Assembly: GCA_963767715.1 (NCBI GenBank)
Contig: CAVYFA010000001.1
Coordinates: 682,001 to 746,000, forward strand
Direction: 5' to 3'
Source of the DNA: CAVSXS01 sp963767715
GTDB taxonomy: Bacteria > Chloroflexota > Ktedonobacteria > Ktedonobacterales > Ktedonobacteraceae
Length of the DNA stretch: 64,000 nt
The notes under the pieces were generated by a model. It saw only the letters and a program-made list of their open reading frames with translations, was not told the DNA's origin and ran no database searches. Position 1 is the first letter of the stretch, and every line of letters starts with the position of its first letter. Made by a program: the position numbers and the translations under genes. Shown here one piece after another: positions 42,770 to 51,182 of this stretch.

Positions 42770-43979
42770 ATGGCAAAGAAGAAATTTGAGCGAACGAAGC
42801 CGCACGTCAACGTGGGCACGATCGGACACATCGACCACGGCAAAACGACCTTAACGGCGGCCATCACCAAAGTGCTGGCCAAAGCCAACCAGGCCAACAA
42901 ATACGTGGCCTTCGACCAGATCGACAAAGCGCCCGAGGAGCGCGAGCGCGGCATCACCATCGCCATTGCGCACGTGGAGTACGAGACCGAGAAACGGCAC
43001 TACGCCCACGTCGACTGCCCCGGGCACGCCGACTACATCAAGAACATGATCACCGGAGCCGCCCAGATGGACGGCGCCATCCTGGTGGTGAGCGCGCCGG
43101 ATGGCCCCATGCCCCAGACGCGTGAACACATCCTGTTGGCGCGCCAGGTGGAAGTGCCGGCCATGGTGGTGTTTTTGAACAAAGTCGACATGCTGGACGA
43201 CGAAGAACTCCTCGAACTGGTCGAACTGGAAGTGCGCGAACTGCTTGAGCAAGTACCAGTTTCCCGGTGACGACGTGCCCGTCATTCGTGGCTCGGCCCT
43301 CAAAGCCCTGGAGAGCAGCGGCGACCTGTCGCGCTCGGACGAGAACGCGGCCTGCATCTGGGAGTTGATGGACGCCGTGGATCGCTACATCCCCACGCCG
43401 CAGCGCGCCACCGACAAGCCGTTTTTGATGCCGATCGAAGACGTGTTCGGCATCAAGGGGCGTGGCACGGTGGGCACCGGGCGTATCGAGCGCGGACAGG
43501 TCAAAGTGGGCGACTCGGTCGACATCGTGGGCATGAAGGACGAGATCCGCACGGTGGTGGTGACCGGCGTGGAGATGTTCCAGAAGACGCTGGACAGCGG
43601 CATCGCCGGCGACAACGTCGGGTGTCTGTTGCGCGGCGTGGAGCGCAGCGACATCGAGCGCGGGCAAGTGTTAGCCAAGCCGGGCTCGATCAAGCCGCAC
43701 AAGCAGTTTCAGGCGCAAGTGTATGTGCTGTCCAAGGAAGAGGGCGGGCGGCACACGCCGTTTTTCAACGGCTACCGGCCGCAATTCTACATCCGCACCA
43801 CCGACGTGACGGGCGCGATCAAGCTGCCGGAGGGGGTCGAGATGGTCATTCCGGGGGACAACATCGAGATGACGGTGGAACTCATCCAGCCGGTAGCGAT
43901 GGAAGAAGGCGTGCATTTTGCCATTCGTGAGGGGGGACGCACCGTCGGCGCCGGCGTCTGCGTCAAGGTCCAGAGCTAA
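42770..43979 (+). pseudogene. tuf: Elongation factor Tu, interrupted by a +1 frameshift
   Basis: EF-Tu delivers aminoacyl-tRNA to the ribosome. The first frame reads MAKKKFERTKPHVNVGTIGH, then HGKTT, DCPGHADYIKNMITGAAQ and NKVDMLDDEELLELVE to VRELL. It then continues EQVPVSR and stops at 43270. The true continuation, SKYQFPGDDVPVIRGSALKA, starts one base later from 43248 and runs to the stop at 43979 with intact domains 2 and 3. The sequence at 43241-43250 is CTGCTTGAGC where CTGCTGAGC would be in frame. An intact second tuf elsewhere, a sequencing error, or recoding are all possible; error is the simplest. Confidence 0.9.
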
Positions 43980-43989
43980 CCCGGGGGAA

Positions 43990-44074
43990 ACGTCGTCGTA
44001 GGGACGTGATTCATCGCGTCCTGGTGACAGAACATCGTAAAGGACACGATCAATCGTATCCCTCCGACGACTCT
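43990..44074. repeat. Long imperfect inverted repeat after tuf
   Basis: TCGTCGTAGGGACGTGATTC at the left pairs in large part with the sequence ending CCCTCCGACGA at the right, with an interior of about 20 bases. Its left half shares the CGTAGGG...GATT.ATCGCG wording of the repeat after eno at 29273. It may stop transcription or protect RNA between tuf and rpmG. Confidence 0.5.
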
Positions 44075-44093
44075 TATATATTAGGAGAAAGAC

Positions 44094-44264
44094 ATGGCTG
44101 CTAAAGGAAAAGAGAATCGCATTGTTGCGACACTGGCCTGCACGGTCTGCAAGCATCGCAACTACGCCACGTCGAAAAACAAAAAGAACAATCCTGAGCG
44201 TTTGGAACTGAGAAAGTTCTGTTCTACCTGTCGTGCGCATACGATCCATCGCGAAACCAAGTAG
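44094..44264 (+). CDS. rpmG: 50S ribosomal protein L33
   Basis: A 56-residue ribosomal protein of the large subunit: NRIVATLACTVCKHRNYATS, then NPERLELRKFCSTCRAHTIH. Two CxxC pairs (CTVC and CSTC) form the zinc site of the zinc-binding L33 type. AGGAG lies before the ATG. It stands between tuf and secE, as in many bacteria. Confidence 0.95.
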   Translation: MAAKGKENRIVATLACTVCKHRNYATSKNKKNNPERLELRKFCSTCRAHTIHRETK

Positions 44265-44336
44265 TGCGAGCGAAACCGATTGAACGCAAGCAGTATGTAG
44301 AGTCGCGCGGTCCCAAATGATCGAGAAAGGTCGAAC

Positions 44337-44714
44337 GTGGCAAACAAAATGGCTGAAAAGAAGAGAAATGCCAGTCAGAGCGAAGTGGCTGAGCCAAAAA
44401 CGCGCAGTAATGATCACAGGAGCGCAAAAGTAGTGTCTCATGAACGAGAAGCGCGCCGTACGCGCGAGAACCGGGCAACGAGACGTGAGAGCAAGCAACC
44501 TTCGAACGTATGGACGCGCTTGCGTGCGAACCGTCTTGTGTCGTTTCTATTCGAGGCATACCGCGAACTTCGCTACAAAGTTACCTGGCCGACCTTCCAG
44601 GAGGCCCGGAACATGACTATCGCGGTTATCCTGCTATCTGCCGCTGTTGCTGTCGTCTTATGGCTAGCAGATATCGGTCTTTTACAGCTCTTTCAATTAG
44701 TAAGCGGACATTGA
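44337..44714 (+). CDS. secE: Preprotein translocase subunit SecE
   Basis: A small essential subunit of the SecYEG channel. The 125-residue protein has a long charged N-terminus rich in Arg and Glu, then the conserved YRELRYKVTWPTFQEARNMT amphipathic helix and one membrane helix (IAVILLSAAVAVVLWLADIG). It starts with GTG 6 bases after GAAAGG. The N-terminal extension of about 65 residues is longer than in single-helix SecE of most bacteria. nusG follows after 7 bases. Confidence 0.93.
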   Translation: MANKMAEKKRNASQSEVAEPKTRSNDHRSAKVVSHEREARRTRENRATRRESKQPSNVWTRLRANRLVSFLFEAYRELRYKVTWPTFQEARNMTIAVILLSAAVAVVLWLADIGLLQLFQLVSGH

Positions 44715-44721
44715 TAGCGCG

Positions 44722-45348
44722 ATGAGGGAAAATGCTGTGGTAACAGAACATACCAACAATGCCGAGCAATCATCGCCGGAACGCACAGAACAAGAACAGG
44801 GCACGCAGCAAGAGCAGGGGGAACGTCGCTGGTACGCTATCCATACCTACTCTGGCTATGAGAACAAGGTGAAGAGCCACCTCGAGGCGCGCATTGCTTC
44901 AATGGATATGCGTAGTAAGATCTTCCGGGTAATCGTTCCTATGGAAGAAGAGGTGGAGATCAAACAGGGTCAGCGGCGGACGGTGCAGCGCAAGGTCTTC
45001 CCGGGCTATGTGCTGGTCGAGATGATTATGAGCGACGAGGCGTGGTATGTTGTGCGGAATACGCCTGGCGTGACGAGCTTTGTCGGTTCTGGCACGCGAC
45101 CGGTCCCGCTTCAGGATCATGAAATCGCCACCATTTTGAAGCAGGTGACGAAGGAAACTGAGAAGCCAAAAGCCAAGATCAGCTTTGCCAAAGGCCAGAG
45201 TGTGCGCGTCATCGATGGTCCGTTCACCGAATTTATTGGCACGGTCAGCGACATTAATATGGACCGAAACAAGGTGACTGTGCTGGTCTCGTTCTTTGGT
45301 CGCGAGACGCCCGTCGTCCTTGATTTTCTCCAGGTAGAGAAGATCTAA
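44722..45348 (+). CDS. nusG: Transcription termination/antitermination protein NusG
   Basis: NusG binds RNA polymerase and links it to the ribosome or Rho. The 208-residue protein has an acidic, Gln/Glu-rich N-terminal stretch of about 34 residues, then the NGN domain (RRWYAIHTYSGYENKVKSHL; RKVFPGYVLVEMIMSDEAWY; NTPGVTSFVGSG) and a C-terminal KOW domain (VRVIDGPFTEFIGTVSDINM). Full length for the family. It lies directly after secE and before rplK, the usual order. Confidence 0.95.
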   Translation: MRENAVVTEHTNNAEQSSPERTEQEQGTQQEQGERRWYAIHTYSGYENKVKSHLEARIASMDMRSKIFRVIVPMEEEVEIKQGQRRTVQRKVFPGYVLVEMIMSDEAWYVVRNTPGVTSFVGSGTRPVPLQDHEIATILKQVTKETEKPKAKISFAKGQSVRVIDGPFTEFIGTVSDINMDRNKVTVLVSFFGRETPVVLDFLQVEKI

Positions 45349-45374
45349 CCTGATCTGAGGAGTTTGAAACAACA

Positions 45375-45797
45375 ATGGCAAAACGTGTTAGGGCTGTAGT
45401 CAAGCTACAGATACCGGCGGGAAAAGCTAATCCCGCTCCCCCGATTGGTACCGCGCTCGGTCCGCAGGGCATCAATATCATGCAGTTCTGCAAGGAGTAC
45501 AACGAGCGCACGGCCAACCAGGTAGGCTCTATTATTCCAGCCGAAATCACCATTTACGAGGATCGCTCGTTTACATTTATTACCAAGACGCCGCCGGTAG
45601 CTGATCTGTTGAAGAAAGCGGCCGGGATTGAAAAGGGATCTGCGACGCCGAACAAATCGAAGGTTGGCACTGTCAGCCGGGACAAAGTGCGCGAGATCGC
45701 CGAGATGAAATTAAAGGATCTCAACGTGATCGATATTGAAGGTGCCGAGCGTATGGTCGAAGGCACCGCTCGCAGCATGGGTATCACGGTAGCCTAG
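45375..45797 (+). CDS. rplK: 50S ribosomal protein L11
   Basis: L11 forms the GTPase-associated centre with 23S rRNA. The 140-residue protein shows VKLQIPAGKANPAPPIGTAL and GPQGINIMQFCKEYN in the N-terminal domain, then FTFITKTPPVADLLKKAAGI and an intact RNA-binding C-terminal domain ending VEGTARSMGITV. GAGGAG lies upstream of the ATG. rplA follows after 73 bases. Confidence 0.97.
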   Translation: MAKRVRAVVKLQIPAGKANPAPPIGTALGPQGINIMQFCKEYNERTANQVGSIIPAEITIYEDRSFTFITKTPPVADLLKKAAGIEKGSATPNKSKVGTVSRDKVREIAEMKLKDLNVIDIEGAERMVEGTARSMGITVA

Positions 45798-45870
45798 AGA
45801 CCCGCTAAGGAAAGAAAGTCGCCCGCAAGTCACTGCGGTTGTTACCTGCCACAAGGAGGGCATCAATTAT

Positions 45871-46578
45871 ATGGCAAAGCATGGAAAAAAGTACATGGAG
45901 GCGCTCAAGCTAGTCGAAGAAGGCAAGCTTTATGCGCCCCAGGAAGCTGTTTCACTCCTCAAGAAGATGAACTACGTGAACTTCGACCCGACCGTCGAAG
46001 TTCACATGAAGCTTGGCGTTGATCCGCGCCATGCCGACCAGATGGTACGCGGCGTTGCTATGCTGCCCGCCGGCACCGGCAAAGAAGTAAGGGTGCTGGT
46101 GTTCGCACAGGGCGATAAGGCGGCGGAAGCAGAAGCCGCGGGCGCCGATTTCGTCGGCCTCGACGATTTGATCAAGCGCATCGAGGAAGATTGGACGGAC
46201 TTCGATGTCGCCATCGCGACACCCGATGTAATGGGTAAGGTTGGTCGTCTCGGTAAGAAGCTCGGCCCACGTGGCCTGATGCCGAGCCCTAAAGCCGGCA
46301 CCATCACGATGGATGTCGCCAGGACGATTCAGGAAGTCAAGGCGGGCCGTGTCGAATTCAGGGTGGATAAGACCGCCCTGCTGCACATTCCAGCCGGCAA
46401 GCTCTCCTTCAACGATGCCTCGCTGATGTCTAACCTCGCCTCGATCGTTGACGCGGTTGTGCGTGCCCGCCCATCTGGCGCAAAAGGCACGTATGTGAAG
46501 AGCGTCGTGCTGACATCCACGATGTCACCTGGCATTCGCCTGGATGTCCCCACAGCGCTCGCCCTGAAGCCGGCCTAA
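45871..46578 (+). CDS. rplA: 50S ribosomal protein L1
   Basis: L1 forms the mobile stalk at the ribosomal exit site and in many bacteria represses its own operon. The 235-residue protein has VEEGKLYAPQEAVSLLKKMN, FDPTVEVHMKLGVDPRHADQ, MVRGVAMLPAGTGKEVRVLV, then LGPRGLMPSPKAGTITMDVA and FRVDKTALLHIPAGKLSF, with GTYVKSVVLTSTMSPGIRLD at the end. AAGGAGG precedes the ATG. Confidence 0.97.
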   Translation: MAKHGKKYMEALKLVEEGKLYAPQEAVSLLKKMNYVNFDPTVEVHMKLGVDPRHADQMVRGVAMLPAGTGKEVRVLVFAQGDKAAEAEAAGADFVGLDDLIKRIEEDWTDFDVAIATPDVMGKVGRLGKKLGPRGLMPSPKAGTITMDVARTIQEVKAGRVEFRVDKTALLHIPAGKLSFNDASLMSNLASIVDAVVRARPSGAKGTYVKSVVLTSTMSPGIRLDVPTALALKPA

Positions 46579-46844
46579 ACCGATCGACAACAGAATACAG
46601 AACCGGAGACAGCAAGTATGCCAGCAGGCATATAATCGGCGCCAACGCGTGCCGGCTTGCCGAGGAAGTAGCACCTTGCGAGAGTTTCGCGTCATGATAG
46701 TTTATCGCGGCGCGCCCTGCGCAAGATGAAGCAAGAAATTTTCTGGCCTCCGGTGATTTAACTGGAGGCCATTTTTTATTAAGTTCGATTAGCGCCATAG
46801 CGAACGCTATGAGGCATCATCCCAGGAAAGGAGGAAGGCCAAAC
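46579..46844 (+). promoter_or_regulatory. L10-type leader with attenuator ahead of rplJ
   Basis: The 266-base gap between rplA and rplJ is rich in possible stems. It contains an intrinsic terminator: TGGCCTCC (46744-46751) pairs with GGAGGCCA (46764-46771) and TTTTTT follows (46772-46777). This fits the known leader of rplJL in which L10 (with L7/L12) binds and represses. The terminator is plain; the L10-binding fold is inferred from position. Confidence 0.6.
46744..46777 (+). terminator. Intrinsic terminator/attenuator between rplA and rplJ
   Basis: An 8-bp perfect stem around a 12-base loop, then six Ts, about 70 bases before the rplJ start. It probably lets only part of the polymerases read on into rplJL. 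Confidence 0.85.
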
Positions 46845-47399
46845 ATGCCTACACAGGCAAAGGCAGAAATCATTGAGCAATTGGCCGAGAAGCTGAGCCG
46901 CGCGTCAGTCACCATACTGGTGCAGACCCAGGGTTTGAAGGTCAAAGACATGAATGACCTGCGCAGCAAGATGCGCGCAGCCAGGATCGATTTCCAGGTC
47001 GCGAAAAACACGCTTTTGCGTATCGCGACTGAACGGAACCACATGACTGGGGTTGATACCAGCATCTTCAACGGCCAGACATCTGTCGCCCTTGGCTATG
47101 AAGATGAGATTGCTGCGGTCAAAGCGGTTGTCGATTATATCCGCACGTCCAGAGTCGCCGTGCTGAAGTCAGGCATCCTCGGCGGGCAGACACTAAGCGC
47201 CCAGCAGATTGAGGATCTCGCCAAAATGCCGGGCGGGAAAAACTATGCCAAAGCCCAGGTCGTCGGTGTCATTCAAGGCCCTTTAGCAACGACTTATAGT
47301 TTGTTGAGCGCGCCATTGCGCGATCTTTGTTACGTCATTCAAGCTCGTGCAGAGCAATTGCAAGGAAACGCGGAGTCAACAGAGACTACTGCTGAATAG
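46845..47399 (+). CDS. rplJ: 50S ribosomal protein L10
   Basis: L10 anchors L7/L12 dimers to the ribosomal stalk. From the ATG at 46845 (AAGGAGG upstream) it has 184 residues: PTQAKAEIIEQLAEKLSRAS, LKVKDMNDLRSKMRAARIDF, QVAKNTLLRIATERNHMTGV, and a C-terminal helix for L7/L12 binding. The open frame extends 12 codons upstream, but the family start and ribosome site favour 46845. rplL follows after 18 bases. Confidence 0.95.
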   Translation: MPTQAKAEIIEQLAEKLSRASVTILVQTQGLKVKDMNDLRSKMRAARIDFQVAKNTLLRIATERNHMTGVDTSIFNGQTSVALGYEDEIAAVKAVVDYIRTSRVAVLKSGILGGQTLSAQQIEDLAKMPGGKNYAKAQVVGVIQGPLATTYSLLSAPLRDLCYVIQARAEQLQGNAESTETTAE

Positions 47400-47417
47400 A
47401 GAAGGAGAACACGAACC

Positions 47418-47798
47418 ATGTCCGTAGAGAGCATTATCGCTGAGATTGAACAACTCAACGTACTTGACCTTGTCCAACTGACCAAGAGCCTTCAGGAGAA
47501 GTGGGGCGTCAGCGCTGCTCCTGTTGCTGCCGCCGCAGCTCCAGCCGCAGCGGAAGCAGCCCCAGCCGCAGCCCCTGTTGAGGAGCAGACCGAGTTTGAT
47601 GCTATTCTCACCGAAGTTGGTCCCAACAAAATCAACGTCATCAAAGTGGTACGCGAGCTTACCGGCCTGGGCCTGAAAGAGGCGAAGGCTGTCGTCGATG
47701 AGGCGCCCAAGCCGATCAAAGAGGGTGTATCCAAAGAGGAAGCCCAGAAAATCGCTGAGAAGATGGCCGAGGTTGGCGCAAAGGTTACAATTAAGTAA
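47418..47798 (+). CDS. rplL: 50S ribosomal protein L7/L12
   Basis: The stalk protein that recruits translation factors. The 126-residue protein has the dimerisation helix (ESIIAEIEQLNVLDLVQLTK), an Ala/Pro-rich hinge, and the factor-binding C-terminal domain (FDAILTEVGPNKINVIKVVR; LKEAKAVVDEAPKPIKEGVS). AAGGAG precedes the ATG. A long hairpin begins at its stop codon. Confidence 0.97.
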   Translation: MSVESIIAEIEQLNVLDLVQLTKSLQEKWGVSAAPVAAAAAPAAAEAAPAAAPVEEQTEFDAILTEVGPNKINVIKVVRELTGLGLKEAKAVVDEAPKPIKEGVSKEEAQKIAEKMAEVGAKVTIK

Positions 47799-47850
47799 TT
47801 CAAAGACGCGGACTCAATGTCACGCCATGGCATTGAGTCCGTTTGAATTA
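47796..47850 (+). terminator. Long two-part hairpin after rplL
   Basis: An outer 9-bp stem (47796-47804 with 47842-47850) and an inner 10-bp stem (47810-47819 with 47831-47840) enclose an 11-base loop. The left arm includes the stop codon of rplL. No T-run follows. It probably ends or protects the ribosomal protein message. Confidence 0.65.
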
Positions 47851-47951
47851 CCTGGGCAGGATGCAATTCATTGCACCTGCTTCGCATGCATGATATAATG
47901 CAGCCTGGATAATCCCTTTGCTCAACCTGGCACAGAGGAGGTGTACAAAAG

Positions 47952-48221
47952 GTGCCGTTAAATGCTGAAGAAAAGGCGGAGATCATCGCTGATGCCCGCG
48001 TTCACGAAACCGATACAGGGTCGCCGGAAGTTCAAGTGTCGATCCTGACAAAGCGTATTAATCAACTCACAGAACATCTGAAAGTGCATAAGCACGATCT
48101 GCATTCGCGCAGGGGTCTGATGCTGATGGTTGGTCAACGCCGCCGCCTGCTGGCATATCTCAGCAGGAAAAGCCCTGAGCGATATCGGGCATTGATTGCG
48201 AAGCTTGGCCTTCGCCACTAA
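47952..48221 (+). CDS. rpsO: 30S ribosomal protein S15
   Basis: A primary 16S rRNA-binding protein, 89 residues: EIIADARVHETDTGSPEVQV, ILTKRINQLTEHLKVHKHDL, HSRRGLMLMVGQRRRLLAYL and ERYRALIAKLGLR are the full family pattern. It starts with GTG, with AGAGGAGG about 9 bases upstream. pnp follows on the same strand, the order seen in most bacteria. Confidence 0.96.
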   Translation: MPLNAEEKAEIIADARVHETDTGSPEVQVSILTKRINQLTEHLKVHKHDLHSRRGLMLMVGQRRRLLAYLSRKSPERYRALIAKLGLRH

Positions 48222-48590
48222 CGAAAGAATTGTTGGATGCGGTCGGCGTGTTCTGTCATGGCAAGCGCCGCTTACTTCTTTATATCCGACCGCGACTCCA
48301 GTTTTTCCCACCAGAGGCAAACGTTTAAGCGCAAAGCGTTGAAGGAAGCGCAAGAGAGACGAGCGTAAGGCACGAAGCCCCGCAGTATGGAGCCAACAAC
48401 GCATAGGATGAACCCACGAAGGAAAGAGAAGAATGCGCAGGGATGTGCGCTGGTAAGCTGTGTAGGGTCATTTGTTGAGAAGTGTTCGATAGGTGTGTAA
48501 CGAATAAGTAAGTAAGCTCCCCCAAATTGAGCGATGGCTGGAGAAGGAACAGCAAGCCAGAAATCCACAGGGGGAATAGTCGGAGGAACT
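48222..48590. other. rpsO-pnp spacer
   Basis: About 370 bases. GCGGTCGG (48239-48246) can pair with CCGACCGC (48286-48293), forming a hairpin that could terminate rpsO RNA or be the site where PNPase controls its own message, as known for the E. coli pnp leader. The remainder shows no ORF or RNA gene I can support. Confidence 0.4.
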
Positions 48591-51047
48591 ATGATTCACC
48601 GTCAAGAAGCTGTCATCGGTGGCCGGGTCATGAGCATCGAGACCGGTCGCGTGGCAGAACAGGCCAATGGCGCCGTATTGGTGCGCTATGGCGATACTGT
48701 TATCCTGGCTACCGCAGTAGGTAGCAACGAACCTCGTGAAGGTATCGATTTTTTCCCGTTGACCGTTGATGTAGAAGAACGTATGTATGCCGCTGGAAAG
48801 ATCCCTGGCGGGTTTATCAAACGTGAGGGCCGTGCCTCAGAGCATGCCATCCTTGCCTGCCGCCTCGCTGATCGCCCGCTGCGCCCACTCTTCCCCAAAG
48901 GGTATCGTAACGATGTGCAGATCGTGATCACTGTCCTTTCAGCCGATCAGGAGAACGATTCCGATATCATGGGTATCGTCGGTGCGTCGGCGGCGCTCAG
49001 TGTCTCGGATATCCCGTTCGCCGGGCCGGTCGGCGCAGTCCGTGTCGGCTACATCGATGACCAGTTAGTCATCAACCCGCTCGAATCGCAAATGCCCTTA
49101 TCGCGTCTCGACCTGGCAATCGCCGGCACCGCCGATGCGGTTATGATGGTTGAGGCAGGCGCGAAAGAACTGCCCGAAGATCTGATGCTTGAGGCGGTGC
49201 GCTTCGGACAGGAAGCCCTGCAAGACATCATCAAAATGCAGGAAAAGCTGATGCAGGCCGTCAATGTCGCCAAGCGATCATTTGAGGCAGCTCCGGCAGA
49301 TGAGGCTCTGAAGGCCAAAGTAGCAGAGTTCGTGCGCCCGCGTTTCGATGCCGCCGTCAATCATCCCGACAAGACTGCTCGTTCAGCCGCGCTGAGCATG
49401 GTTCAGAGTGAGCTGGTGACGACACTTGGCGCGGAATACCCGGATCGCATGAAGGACATCATCGCCTTCTATGAGAAAGAACTGAAGGCGTATGTCCGCA
49501 ATAATATCCTCGATAACGGGCTGCGCCCCGATGGACGCGACCTGAAGACCATTCGTCCCATCTCCTGCGAGGTAGGGCTGCTGCCGCGCACGCACGGCTC
49601 GGCCATCTTCACGCGTGGGCAGACGCAGGTGCTCAGCGTCGTCACGCTCGGCTCTCCCGGTGACGAACAGGTGCTGGACGGCCTGGGCGCGAGCGAGAGC
49701 AAGCGCTTCATGCACCACTACAATTTCCCGCCCTTCTCAACCGGCGAGAGCAAGCCTCTGCGCGGCCCTGGTCGTCGCGAGATCGGGCATGGCGCGCTGG
49801 CGGAACGCGCGGTCGCGGCGATCATCCCGACGCAGGAAGAGTTCCCCTACACCATTCGCGCCGTCTCTGATGTGTTGTCGTCCAACGGCTCGACCTCGAT
49901 GGGCTCGGTCTGTGGCACAACGCTGGCCATGATGGATGCCGGCGTGCCGATACACGCGCCGGTAGCGGGTGTGGCAATGGGCCTCATCACCGGCGAAGGT
50001 GAGCGTGCGGGTAAGTGGGCCGTGCTGTCCGACATTCAGGGCATCGAGGATGCGCTGGGTGATATGGACTTCAAGGTGGCCGGTACTGCTGATGGCGTGA
50101 CCGCCCTGCAGATGGATATCAAGGTCAAAGGCATCACCTACGAAATTATGGCGAAGGCCCTGGAGCAGGCGCGCGAGGGCCGCATGTACATTATGGAGAA
50201 GATGCTCGACACTATCGACGCGCCCCGCGAGGACCTGTCCGAGTTTGCCCCGCGCATACAGAGCATCAAGATCAATCCCGACAAGATCGGAGCGGTGATC
50301 GGCCCGGGCGGAAAAATGATCCGCAAGATTCAGGACGAGAGTGGTGCGAAGATCGATATCGAGGATGATGGGACCGTCAACATTTCCGCAGTCTCCGGCG
50401 ATGCCATGCAGCACGCCATGGATGCAGTGCGCGCCCTGACCGAAGAGGTCGAGGTTGGCCGCATCTATACGGGTACCGTGCGACGCCTGGTCGATTTCGG
50501 CGCGTTTGTCGAAATCCTGCCCGGCAAAGAGGGCCTGGTGCGTACCTCGCAACTGGCCGACTACCAGGTCAACCGTCCGGAGGATGTCGTCTCGCTTGGC
50601 GATGAGATCACTGTTATGGTCATCGAAGTCGATCCGCAGGGCCGCGTCAACCTCTCGCGCCGGGCGGCTTTGAGTGGCGAGATGCCCAGCGCAGCCGAGC
50701 TGGAAAGCGATCGTGGCGGCCGCGGTGGTCCACGCGGGGGCGGCATGGGTCGCCCCGGTGGTGGTTATGGCGGTCCTCGCCCGCAGCGTGAGGGCTCAAT
50801 GCCCAGTCGCGGTCCTGGCGGCGGTTACGGTGATCGCGGCGGTTACGGCGGTGATCGTGGTGGTTATGGAGATCGTGGTGGTCGTCCCGGCGGCTATGGA
50901 GATCGCGGTGGGCGCTCAGGTGGTGGTTATGGAGATCGCGGCGGCTTCGGCGTCCAACGCCGCCCGATGGGACCCGGCTCCGGCGGCCCCAATCGCGGCC
51001 CCCGTCGTGACAACTTTGGTCAGAGACCCCCGGATCGGGGCTGGTAA
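48591..51047 (+). CDS. pnp: Polyribonucleotide nucleotidyltransferase with an RGG-rich tail
   Basis: PNPase degrades RNA phosphorolytically from the 3' end. From the ATG at 48591 (GGAGG 4 bases upstream) it has 818 residues: two RNase PH-like domains (VLVRYGDTVILATAVGSNEP; MAPTS-type core around TRGQTQVLSVVTLGSPGDEQ and SNGSTSMGSVCGTTLAMMDA), a KH domain (IGAVIGPGGKMIRKIQDESG) and an S1 domain (YTGTVRRLVDFGAFVEILPG). An unusual tail of about 110 residues follows, with Gly/Arg/Tyr repeats such as GYGDRGGYGGDRGG and GGRPGGYGDRGG. Such a tail should bind RNA or promote assembly. Confidence 0.95.
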   Translation: MIHRQEAVIGGRVMSIETGRVAEQANGAVLVRYGDTVILATAVGSNEPREGIDFFPLTVDVEERMYAAGKIPGGFIKREGRASEHAILACRLADRPLRPLFPKGYRNDVQIVITVLSADQENDSDIMGIVGASAALSVSDIPFAGPVGAVRVGYIDDQLVINPLESQMPLSRLDLAIAGTADAVMMVEAGAKELPEDLMLEAVRFGQEALQDIIKMQEKLMQAVNVAKRSFEAAPADEALKAKVAEFVRPRFDAAVNHPDKTARSAALSMVQSELVTTLGAEYPDRMKDIIAFYEKELKAYVRNNILDNGLRPDGRDLKTIRPISCEVGLLPRTHGSAIFTRGQTQVLSVVTLGSPGDEQVLDGLGASESKRFMHHYNFPPFSTGESKPLRGPGRREIGHGALAERAVAAIIPTQEEFPYTIRAVSDVLSSNGSTSMGSVCGTTLAMMDAGVPIHAPVAGVAMGLITGEGERAGKWAVLSDIQGIEDALGDMDFKVAGTADGVTALQMDIKVKGITYEIMAKALEQAREGRMYIMEKMLDTIDAPREDLSEFAPRIQSIKINPDKIGAVIGPGGKMIRKIQDESGAKIDIEDDGTVNISAVSGDAMQHAMDAVRALTEEVEVGRIYTGTVRRLVDFGAFVEILPGKEGLVRTSQLADYQVNRPEDVVSLGDEITVMVIEVDPQGRVNLSRRAALSGEMPSAAELESDRGGRGGPRGGGMGRPGGGYGGPRPQREGSMPSRGPGGGYGDRGGYGGDRGGYGDRGGRPGGYGDRGGRSGGGYGDRGGFGVQRRPMGPGSGGPNRGPRRDNFGQRPPDRGW

Positions 51048-51084
51048 TATCGGCAGTCGAGTAAAACTGTAATACGATTGTGAT

Positions 51085-51142
51085 GACGCGATAATGATGG
51101 CTGAATCGTACACCAAGTAGGTGAATGCATCGTTATCGCGTC
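51085..51142 (+). terminator. Inverted repeat after pnp
   Basis: GACGCGATAA (51085-51094) pairs perfectly with TTATCGCGTC (51133-51142) around a 38-base interior. It starts 38 bases after the pnp stop. A short T stretch (TCTTCAT) follows, so termination is possible. Confidence 0.5.
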
Positions 51143-51182
51143 TTCATAAGTAGTTCCTTAGATCATTTGGAAAGAGGGTAAG

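Noticed and set aside
43241..43250. Programmed +1 frameshift in tuf like that of prfB
   Set aside because: There is no following stop codon or upstream Shine-Dalgarno-like stimulator, and other genes nearby show simple indels; kept only as a finding to check.
44265..44336. Possible tRNA-Trp between rpmG and secE, as in some bacteria
   Set aside because: The 72 bases do not form a cloverleaf and lack a T-arm motif.
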